From JACMRI01 sp043778625 (GTDB lineage Bacteria > Bacteroidota > Bacteroidia > UBA4408): a stretch of 5,160 bases of DNA. Location: positions 1 to 5,160 of the forward strand of contig JAYWFU010000110.1 of the NCBI GenBank assembly GCA_043778625.1. The letters are read 5' to 3'. Under the pieces are notes generated by a model that was not told the DNA's origin, did not search any database, and saw only the letters and a list, made by a program, of their open reading frames with translations. Positions 1-5,160 of the stretch are shown here, piece by piece (the stretch's first letter is position 1; each line of letters opens with the position of its first letter). The translations under genes were made by a program, and so were the position numbers.

Positions 1-128
1 TTTTTTTTCGGGAAAGCAACTAATTATTAGCGTACAAAAATTACCAAATACAAATTTTAAGTAACATTATGTTTTTAATTTTAATGCGTAAAGCCTGAAA
101 ACAAATAAACCTATGTTAAATTTAAGTT

Positions 129-136
129 TATTTTTG
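129..136 (+). promoter_or_regulatory. Probable Bacteroidota-type -7 promoter element (TATTTTTG) for the surface-protein gene
   Basis: The octamer TATTTTTG matches the TAnnTTTG -7 consensus used by the primary sigma factor of Bacteroidota. It ends 28 bases before the ATG at 165, so transcription would start near 142-145 with a leader of about 20 bases. No convincing TTG/TTTG -33 element is visible 17-23 bases upstream, which lowers confidence. In sequence this AT-rich the octamer could also occur by chance. The rest of 1-164 holds no gene that I can see. The T-run at 1-8 could be the tail of a terminator for a gene left of the window, but its stem would lie outside. Confidence 0.45.
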
Positions 137-151
137 TATAACATGGTTATA
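137..151. promoter_or_regulatory. Short perfect dyad (TATAAC-atg-GTTATA) at the predicted transcription start
   Basis: Two 6-base arms, TATAAC at 137-142 and GTTATA at 146-151, are exact reverse complements separated by 3 bases. The dyad directly abuts the candidate -7 element and ends 13 bases before the start codon. That is a suitable place for a repressor operator or a small 5'-leader hairpin. The arms are AT-rich and short, so chance is a real alternative. No regulator gene is visible in the window. Confidence 0.25.
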
Positions 152-164
152 AACTTTAATTAAG

Positions 165-221
165 ATGAAAAAATATTTACTCTTTGTACTCACATTATGT
201 ACTGCAACTATTGCACATGCT
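165..221 (+). other. Sec signal peptide of the surface protein (residues 1-19)
   Basis: The segment has a classic n-h-c layout: MKK, then a hydrophobic core (YLLFVLTLCTATIA), then AHA before Gln20, which fits signal peptidase I cleavage after A19. Gln at +1 is common in exported Bacteroidota proteins. Cys12 lies inside the hydrophobic core and is preceded by LTL rather than a lipobox Gly/Ala, so lipoprotein processing is unlikely. Confidence 0.9.
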
Positions 222-2921
222 CAATTAACAGTAACTAGTAATAGTAACGCTTTGCAATTAGCTCAAAATTTAGCGGGGCAAGGTGTGGTTATTACTAATC
301 CTACGCTTACTTGTGGTACTAATTCATCAGGAACATTTACAGCCACAGGTTTAGGCATTGGTGCAGGTATTGTGTTAAGTACAGGTGCTGCTAATGATGG
401 GCAAACGGGTAACGAAGGTACAGGTAGTGGTAACTCAAACTCTGATGCCAATATTACCACAATAACAACTGGGGCACAACGAGATGTGTGTAAATTAGAG
501 TTTGACGTTACACCTAATTGTGGTAAGTTAGATGTAAGTTATGTATTTGCATCAAAAGAATATCCTGATTACGTGTGCTCAACCTATAACGATGCGTTTG
601 GTTTTTTTATTAGTGGTGCAGGTATTACAGGCACACAAAATATGGCTGTAATACCAGGCACTACTACAGGTGTATCTATCAATACGGTTAATTCGGGTAA
701 CGTAGGTAGTGCAGGTAGCTCAGGAGGTTGTCCTACCAATACCTATTCTAATTTATATGTTGATAATCCTCAACCATTTTTTCCGTGGAATCCTCAGCCT
801 GCAATTAAATATTATGGCGGCTTTACTACTCCACTAAAAGCTACCGCTACAGTACAGGCGTGTAGCACTTATCATGTTAAAATAGTAATCGCCGACATTA
901 TTGATGCTGCTTTGAATTCAGCTATATTTTTACAAAATAATGCAGTGTCGTGTAACCCAATAATTAATGTGGTAGCAAGCAACGATACCTCAATATGCCC
1001 AGGTAGTAGTGCCACGCTAAGCGTAACTGGCACTGCGGGCAATGTATACACATGGACTCCTGCTGCTACACTAAGTGCCTCCACAGGTAACAGCGTAGAG
1101 GCAACACCTACACTCACTACCACTTATTACGTAAGTACGCCAATTACAGGTTGTGCTGGCGTGTTAGCTACCATTAAAGATTCGATAACTGTTACTATGC
1201 TACCTGGTTCATCAACACCTGCTGTTATTACTGCTATTGCGCCTATCTGTTTGCCCAATGCAAGTATCAATTTAGCAGCTAATGTGGCGGGTGGTACATG
1301 GAGCGGCACAGGTATTACTAACGCTACCACAGGAGTGTTTGATCCTAACGTGGCTGGTGTAGGTAATCATTTAATAACCTATACGGTTAATGGTACTTGC
1401 GGTAATACGCAAGATACTGTAATAATAGCTATTAGCAATGGTACAACCCCCACTATTACAACCCCTTACAGCATGTGCTTGAAAGATGCCGCTACAACAC
1501 TAACAGCTAGTGTAGCAGGCGGCACATGGAGTGGCACAGGTATTACCAATGCCACTACAGGAGTATTTAACCCTTTGGTAGCAAACGTTGGTACACACAC
1601 CATAACTTACACTTTAACAAGTGGTTGCGGGGCTAGTGTATCCAATAATATAATTGTAAAAAATGCTATTGCGCCTGTATTGTGTGCTGACACTAGTATT
1701 TGTAATAAAGATACGGCGGTATTATACATTAAAAATAGTGCGTTATTACACAACGTAGTTTGGACTAACGCTTTGGGCATACAGCTTGTGGGCAACGGGC
1801 CATTAGCGGTAGCACCTGCTGTGCCTCAAAAATATTATGTAACAGCGTTTGACACTGCTAATTGTGCTGGGATTGATAGTGTAGTTGTGCAAGTTAATCC
1901 GTTGCCTCAAGCTATATTTTCGCCTACTGAAGTATGCTACAATACTCCCACAGTGTTTGTAAACCAAAGTATTGGTGCTACTAAAGGCTACTTAACCTTT
2001 GGCGATGGCTTTAGCGATTCGCTCAATACCACGTTAATACACACTTACAGCACCACAGGTGCTTTTTTTGCTAATTATATTTCTGTTAGCAATTCGGGGT
2101 GTAGAGATACTGCACAGGTGCAGGTAAACGTAAACCCTAATCCGCAAACTATGTTTGTAGCCGATACCACCAAAGGGTGCGCTCCGTTGTGTGTACTGTT
2201 TAGCAATACATCGACCGCCACTAGCTACACATGGTGGGCTAATGGTGTAAAGTTTAGTACGGTTGATAATCCAGCACACTGTGTTAATGTAGCAGGCAAT
2301 ACCACAATTACGCTCATAGGTACTGATGCTAAGGGGTGCAAGGATACTCTAACTAAAACAAACTACTTAACCGCTTACCCCACACCTAAGGTAAATATAA
2401 GTGTAGACCCTGCATTAACATCAATGCTTAACCCCGATGTTACCATTATTAATAATAGCGACGTTGCGAATAACACCTATTATTATTGGAACTTAGGCGA
2501 TACCACGCTATACACTAATACCTTGCAAAGTATTTACCACAGCTATAAGGATACAGGGCGTTATAAAATTACGCAAATAGCACAAAATAAATTTGGCTGT
2601 GCCGATACTGGTTTTGCATACCTAATAATTGAACCCATGGTAAGTATGTATATCCCCAATGCGTTTACACCCAATGCCGACGGATTAAACGATTATTTTA
2701 ACATAAAAGGAGTAGGACTTGTTGAGTATGAATTAAACATTTTTGATAGATGGGGGACACGTGTAGGTACTGTAAAATATGGCGATATAACAGGTTGGGA
2801 CGGTAAGTATTTAAAAACACCTAACGATTGTAAACAAGATTATTATGTGTGGAATTTAAGTTATAAAACGCTTAAAAAAGACACCTATTACAAATCAGGC
2901 ACAGTAACATTATTACGTTAA
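165..2921 (+). CDS. Large secreted multidomain surface protein with choice-of-anchor L-like, Ig-like and PKD domains and a type IX secretion (CHU_C/type B) C-terminal sorting domain
   Basis: This 918-residue protein is predicted to be exported by Sec and then carried across the outer membrane by the type IX secretion system, as an adhesin or matrix-like surface protein. Residues 1-19 form a signal peptide (MKK, hydrophobic core, AHA before Q20). Residues about 25-260 resemble the choice-of-anchor L domain: an LAQNLAGQGVVITN opening, then GIVLSTGAA. Four Ig-like units follow at about 266-345, 352-427, 428-503 and 504-582, each with a cysteine pair 50-54 residues apart (C278/C330, C362/C412, C438/C488, C513/C567). 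PKD-like units lie at about 583-661 (GDG at 613-615), 662-741 and 742-824 (WNLGD at 775-779). The C-terminal domain spans 829-918. The ATG at 165 is chosen because it gives an intact signal peptide. I see no catalytic domain, so an enzymatic role is not supported. Export and sorting are well supported; the adhesive role is inferred from the domain type. The 'gliding motility-associated' name of the end domain does not show a role in gliding. Confidence 0.93.
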   Translation: MKKYLLFVLTLCTATIAHAQLTVTSNSNALQLAQNLAGQGVVITNPTLTCGTNSSGTFTATGLGIGAGIVLSTGAANDGQTGNEGTGSGNSNSDANITTITTGAQRDVCKLEFDVTPNCGKLDVSYVFASKEYPDYVCSTYNDAFGFFISGAGITGTQNMAVIPGTTTGVSINTVNSGNVGSAGSSGGCPTNTYSNLYVDNPQPFFPWNPQPAIKYYGGFTTPLKATATVQACSTYHVKIVIADIIDAALNSAIFLQNNAVSCNPIINVVASNDTSICPGSSATLSVTGTAGNVYTWTPAATLSASTGNSVEATPTLTTTYYVSTPITGCAGVLATIKDSITVTMLPGSSTPAVITAIAPICLPNASINLAANVAGGTWSGTGITNATTGVFDPNVAGVGNHLITYTVNGTCGNTQDTVIIAISNGTTPTITTPYSMCLKDAATTLTASVAGGTWSGTGITNATTGVFNPLVANVGTHTITYTLTSGCGASVSNNIIVKNAIAPVLCADTSICNKDTAVLYIKNSALLHNVVWTNALGIQLVGNGPLAVAPAVPQKYYVTAFDTANCAGIDSVVVQVNPLPQAIFSPTEVCYNTPTVFVNQSIGATKGYLTFGDGFSDSLNTTLIHTYSTTGAFFANYISVSNSGCRDTAQVQVNVNPNPQTMFVADTTKGCAPLCVLFSNTSTATSYTWWANGVKFSTVDNPAHCVNVAGNTTITLIGTDAKGCKDTLTKTNYLTAYPTPKVNISVDPALTSMLNPDVTIINNSDVANNTYYYWNLGDTTLYTNTLQSIYHSYKDTGRYKITQIAQNKFGCADTGFAYLIIEPMVSMYIPNAFTPNADGLNDYFNIKGVGLVEYELNIFDRWGTRVGTVKYGDITGWDGKYLKTPNDCKQDYYVWNLSYKTLKKDTYYKSGTVTLLR
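1218..1445 (+). repeat. Ig-like tandem unit, copy 1 (228 bases / 76 residues)
   Basis: This is the first of two in-frame tandem units inside the surface-protein gene, residues 352-427. Its core VAGGTWSGTGITNATTGVF (residues 374-392) recurs identically exactly 76 residues later. The cysteines C362 and C412 also recur at the same spacing. The motif type (GGTWSGTG, then a short link, then G-x-F-x-P and G-x-H-x-ITYT) is a common building block in Bacteroidota surface proteins that carry the CHU_C domain. Unit boundaries are approximate. Confidence 0.85.
1446..1673 (+). repeat. Ig-like tandem unit, copy 2 (228 bases / 76 residues)
   Basis: This is the second copy, residues 428-503, with the identical 19-residue core at 450-468 and cysteines C438 and C488. 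Over the 57 core bases the two copies differ at 10 positions, all third-codon and all synonymous. Outside the core, amino-acid similarity drops, apart from a shared G-x-H-x-ITYT strand and the cysteines. This fits an old duplication under protein-level constraint rather than a recent slippage product. Confidence 0.85.
2649..2918 (+). other. C-terminal type IX secretion sorting domain (CHU_C / gliding-motility-associated C-terminal type)
   Basis: Residues 829-918 carry the family landmarks in order: YIPNAFTP (829-836), NADGLND (837-843), FDRWG (860-864), GWDGK (877-881), a YVW strand, and the terminal SGTVTLLR (911-918). Known members of this domain class direct cargo to the type IX translocon and to the cell surface or medium. 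NADG replaces the more usual NGDG, a small variant that should not abolish the fold. The domain is complete, ending at the last residue before TAA, so the gene is not truncated. Confidence 0.93.
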
Positions 2922-2949
2922 CTAATATATTCTTCTTTTTTATAACCAC

Positions 2950-3903
2950 ATGAGTTCTTCTATATTATTACAAGCCAACAACATACACAAAGCCTATAGC
3001 AACCACATAGCGCTAAACGATGTGAGTATTACTATTAAGCAAGGTTCAATATTTGGGCTACTAGGACCTAATGGTGCTGGAAAAACATCGTTAATACGTA
3101 TTGTTAATCAAATAACTGCCCCTGATAACGGTACAGTATTGTTTAACAACGAACGCTTGCAAGCAAAACACATAGCGCATATTGGCTACTTGCCCGAAGA
3201 GCGCGGGCTTTACAAACAAATGAAAGTAGGCGAGCAAGCCTTGTACTTAGCACAACTCAAAGGACTAACAAAAACCGAGGCATTAAAACGATTAAAATAT
3301 TGGTTTGAAAAATTTGAAATAGAAAGTTGGTGGAACAAAAAAGTAGAAGAGCTATCAAAGGGTATGCAACAAAAAGTACAGTTTGTAGTTACCATTTTGC
3401 ACCAGCCTCAATTACTTATATTAGATGAACCTTTTAGCGGTTTCGACCCTATAAATGAGTCGTTATTAAAACAAGAAATACTAGCACTAAAAGCTCAAGG
3501 TACTACCATTATGTTTAGTTCGCATAATATGGAAAGTGTGGAGCAATTATGTGATGATATAGTACTAATAAACAAGGCTCAAAAAGTACTAGATGGCTCC
3601 GTAACAGCTATTAAAAACCAATATAAAACCAATATGTACAACATTGATTTTGTAGGAAGTACAATGGGTTTTACTAACGCACTATGGACAAGCGCTGAAA
3701 TTATTGCTAAAAAAGAATTACCAACACATAACTCAGTAACCATAAAAACCTTGGGTAAGAGTACACTTAACGATGTATTGGCTAATGTATTAAGTACTTG
3801 CCAAATAGTTGGAGTACATGAAATTGTACCCTCGCTTAACGAAATATTTATTAAAACAGTAGGTAGTAATAGCCTAGCGATGAACGAAATACTTACTGAA
3901 TAA
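2950..3903 (+). CDS. ABC transporter ATP-binding protein with DUF4162-type C-terminal domain (COG4152/NatA-like)
   Basis: This 317-residue cytoplasmic ATPase would power an ABC-2-type membrane exporter. Visible motifs are Walker A GPNGAGKT (39-46), the Q-loop region GYLPEERGLY (79-88), the signature LSKGMQQ (135-141), Walker B LLILDEP (155-161), the D-loop SGFD (163-166) and the H-loop His192. Residues about 229-309 form the C-terminal extension, ending in the VPSLNEIFIK strand typical of DUF4162. Glu83 stands where most ABC ATPases have Gln. PEERGLY is, to my knowledge, characteristic of this subfamily and so is not damage. The ATG is 28 bases after the preceding stop with no Shine-Dalgarno sequence. 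A pyrimidine-rich T tract (about 2930-2941) precedes it without a hairpin. Relatives are usually followed by an ABC-2 permease gene, but here a thioesterase comes next. The substrate is unknown (Na+ or drug export are family guesses). Confidence 0.93.
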   Translation: MSSSILLQANNIHKAYSNHIALNDVSITIKQGSIFGLLGPNGAGKTSLIRIVNQITAPDNGTVLFNNERLQAKHIAHIGYLPEERGLYKQMKVGEQALYLAQLKGLTKTEALKRLKYWFEKFEIESWWNKKVEELSKGMQQKVQFVVTILHQPQLLILDEPFSGFDPINESLLKQEILALKAQGTTIMFSSHNMESVEQLCDDIVLINKAQKVLDGSVTAIKNQYKTNMYNIDFVGSTMGFTNALWTSAEIIAKKELPTHNSVTIKTLGKSTLNDVLANVLSTCQIVGVHEIVPSLNEIFIKTVGSNSLAMNEILTE

Positions 3904-3970
3904 AAATTACTTGATAAGTACAGTTCAACAAATAAGAATGAATATTTGTAAGCGCTAAACTCACTTTAGG

Positions 3971-4020
3971 TTGAATTAAAGCTAAGGAAAAATCAAACTT
4001 GAATTCAATAAATAAGCTAA
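3971..4020. promoter_or_regulatory. Possible regulatory patch upstream of the thioesterase gene (palindrome plus imperfect direct repeat)
   Basis: The 124-base gap between the ABC ATPase and thioesterase genes holds a perfect 10-base palindrome, TTGAATTCAA (3999-4008), 19 bases before the ATG at 4028. TTGAATT also occurs at 3971-3977, and both occurrences are followed by AGCTAA (3980-3985 and 4015-4020), giving an imperfect direct repeat. AATATTTG at 3941-3948 matches the TAnnTTTG -7 consensus except for its first base, but it lacks a well-spaced -33 element. The gap is long enough for its own promoter. All of these signals are short and AT-rich, so they are weak. Confidence 0.2.
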
Positions 4021-4027
4021 ACCTATA

Positions 4028-4435
4028 ATGACACCCGAAAACATAGTACAAAAAATGACGACTAACGATGCCTTTAGCCAATGGCTGGGCATACAAGTTA
4101 TTAGTGTGGAAGCAGGTAGTTGTGTACTGCAACTTACGGTGCAACCCACTATGCTAAATGGGTTTGGTATAGCGCACGGCGGTATTACGTATTCGTTGGC
4201 TGATAGTGGGTTGGCATTTGCGGCTAATGCCCACGGCTATCAAGCAGTAAGTATAGAAACCGCTATATCTCACACTGCCAAATGTATTGTAAATGATGTG
4301 CTTACTGCCCGTGTAACTGAAGTTAATAAAACACGCCAATTAGCTATTTACAACATTCATATTACTAACCAACATACTACATTAGTAGCAGCATTTAAAG
4401 GCACTGTGCTAATAAGCCAAACTCCGTGGAGCTAA
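4028..4435 (+). CDS. PaaI-family hotdog-fold acyl-CoA thioesterase
   Basis: This 135-residue cytoplasmic protein is of usual length for single-hotdog PaaI-type thioesterases, which hydrolyse acyl- or aryl-acyl-CoA esters as tetramers. The diagnostic segment is N44-G-F-G-I-A-H50-G-G52, followed by S56-L-A-D59-S. By family analogy Asp59 is the catalytic acid/base, Asn44 and His50 line the thioester pocket, and His50-Gly-Gly starts the central helix. The later strand SIETAISHTAKC and the closing FKGTVLI complete the fold. The ATG at 4028 is preferred. An internal ATG at residue 10 (4055) would drop the first helix, which commonly starts this family. No phenylacetate catabolic (paa) genes are nearby, so I do not assign the symbol paaI or the hydroxyphenylacetyl-CoA substrate. 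A general CoA-ester housekeeping role is equally likely. Confidence 0.92.
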   Translation: MTPENIVQKMTTNDAFSQWLGIQVISVEAGSCVLQLTVQPTMLNGFGIAHGGITYSLADSGLAFAANAHGYQAVSIETAISHTAKCIVNDVLTARVTEVNKTRQLAIYNIHITNQHTTLVAAFKGTVLISQTPWS

Positions 4436-4511
4436 TTAAGTTAAGATATTAGCCTAGCCAACTATTAATTAGTACTATTGAATTATATATTTTAAATCTT
4501 GAACATAAATT

Positions 4512-5160
4512 TTGTCATTAGCTACAAACACACCTACTTATAATTACAAATCTATTTGGCGCATAGCGTGGCCACTCATGTTAAGTGGTGCAGGACAAAC
4601 ACTTAATAGTATTATGGATACTGCATTTATGGGGCGTATTGGTGAGGTTGAAATTGGTGCAAGCGCAATTGGAGGAATGTATTTTTTTACCATAACAATG
4701 GCTGTTATGGGTTTTTGTACAGGGTTACAAATAATGATAGCTCGTGCTAATGGCGAAGGTAATGTAAAACAAATTGGCGCTATGACCACCTTTGGCATAC
4801 TGGCACTATTAGTAACAGGTGCTGTTTGTTTCTTGTTTAATATCGTGTTTAGCAAATACCTCTTACGATTTATTGTACAAAGCGATAGTGTATATACTGC
4901 GGTACAACAATTTTTGAGTTATCGTATTTATGGCTATTTTACTTTGTTTTTATTACTGGGTTTTAGGTCGTTTTTTTTAGGGGTGGCTAATACTCGCATT
5001 ATAGGCATTGTTACGGGTATTACGGCACTACTTAATTTTATATTTAACTACGTACTAGTGTTTGGGCATTATGGGTTTGATGCTATGGGTATAGCAGGCT
5101 CAGGCTTGGCCACTAGCCTTTCGGAGGGTATTGGGGTAGTTATTATTGTGGTGTATGCGT
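4512..5160 (+). CDS. MATE-family multidrug/cation antiporter, N-terminal half (cut by the window edge), probable TTG start
   Basis: The 216 visible residues form the N-lobe of a MATE efflux transporter, an inner-membrane protein that exports drugs or organic cations against H+ or Na+. Family landmarks appear in order: WRIAWPLMLSG (16-26), the first-helix DTAFMGRIG (36-44), GFCTGLQIMIARANGEGN, a loop reaching SYRIYGYF, FFLGVANTR, LLNFIFNYVLVFGHYGF, and GIAGSGLATSLSE. About six hydrophobic segments are visible; full members have 12 helices and about 450 residues. The reading frame is closed by TAA at 4506-4508, and the first in-frame ATG (4578) would delete the conserved WRIAWPL start of helix 1. 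The TTG at 4512, giving (M)SLATNTPTYNYKSIWRIAWP, is therefore the best start. Asp36 matches the acidic residue of helix 1 that is implicated in ion coupling in studied MATE proteins. The gene lies 76 bases after the thioesterase stop. Confidence 0.9.
   Translation, partial: MSLATNTPTYNYKSIWRIAWPLMLSGAGQTLNSIMDTAFMGRIGEVEIGASAIGGMYFFTITMAVMGFCTGLQIMIARANGEGNVKQIGAMTTFGILALLVTGAVCFLFNIVFSKYLLRFIVQSDSVYTAVQQFLSYRIYGYFTLFLLLGFRSFFLGVANTRIIGIVTGITALLNFIFNYVLVFGHYGFDAMGIAGSGLATSLSEGIGVVIIVVYA

Noticed and set aside
1..164. A small gene or structured RNA in the left-hand leader.
   Set aside because: The region is AT-rich with no open frame of useful length, no conserved RNA-like pairing beyond short dyads, and no protein-like composition.
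165..221. Surface protein as a lipoprotein, because of Cys12 near the N-terminus.
   Set aside because: Cys12 sits in the hydrophobic core after LTL, with no Gly/Ala at -1, and a good signal peptidase I site (AHA-Q) follows at residue 19.
2950..3903. Reading the ABC ATPase as GldA, the gliding-motility ABC component, because the neighbour has a gliding-motility-associated C-terminal domain.
   Set aside because: The Q-loop region reads GYLPEERGLY and the C-terminus is DUF4162-like, which points to the COG4152/NatA-like group. No gldF or gldG is adjacent. The domain name on the neighbour reflects secretion sorting, not a gliding operon.
4432..4472. Inverted repeat CTAATTAA (4432-4439) / TTAATTAG (4465-4472) as a terminator after the thioesterase gene.
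   Set aside because: The arms are nearly all A/T, the loop is 25 bases, no T tract follows, and one arm overlaps the stop codon. The hairpin would be too unstable.
4544..4855. A 103-residue open frame on the minus strand overlapping the MATE gene, and similar minus-strand frames inside the other genes.
   Set aside because: They lie wholly inside well-supported + strand genes, show no recognisable motifs and have compositions expected of antisense shadows.
1..5160. A defence, mobile or otherwise undescribed multi-gene system.
   Set aside because: All four genes belong to recognisable families (surface protein, ABC ATPase, PaaI thioesterase, MATE). There are no transposase, integrase, nuclease, toxin or CRISPR signals, and nothing in their order suggests a shared new function.

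Overview
The window looks like a chromosomal segment from a low-GC member of the Bacteroidota. The strongest sign is the first gene, a large secreted protein ending in the gliding-motility-associated (CHU_C-type) domain that type IX secretion systems use as a sorting signal. A Bacteroidota-like -7 promoter element (TATTTTTG) lies just upstream of it, Shine-Dalgarno sequences are absent, and codon use is AT-rich throughout. Genus cannot be assigned from this stretch.

Layout: all four genes are on the + strand with short gaps. Bases 1-164 are an AT-rich leader with a probable promoter and a small dyad. Bases 165-2921 encode a 918-residue cell-surface or secreted protein: signal peptide, choice-of-anchor L-like domain, four Ig-like units (the middle two a clear tandem duplication), three PKD-like units and the C-terminal sorting domain. 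After 28 bases, 2950-3903 encodes the ATPase of an ABC transporter with a DUF4162-type C-terminal extension. No permease gene follows it in the window. After 124 bases, 4028-4435 encodes a PaaI-type hotdog thioesterase. After a further 76 bases, a MATE-family multidrug/cation antiporter begins. It has no usable ATG, most likely starts at TTG 4512, and runs off the right edge with about half the protein visible.

The four genes do not form an obvious pathway. The surface protein probably has its own promoter. The ABC ATPase could be read through from it (28-base gap, no visible terminator). The thioesterase and MATE genes are simply co-directional housekeeping or accessory genes. I see no RNA gene, CRISPR array, insertion sequence, phage gene or defence system, and I do not think the window holds an undescribed system. 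The items most worth a second look are the tandem domain array whose repeat core differs only at synonymous sites, the ABC ATPase without a partner, and the non-ATG start of the MATE gene.
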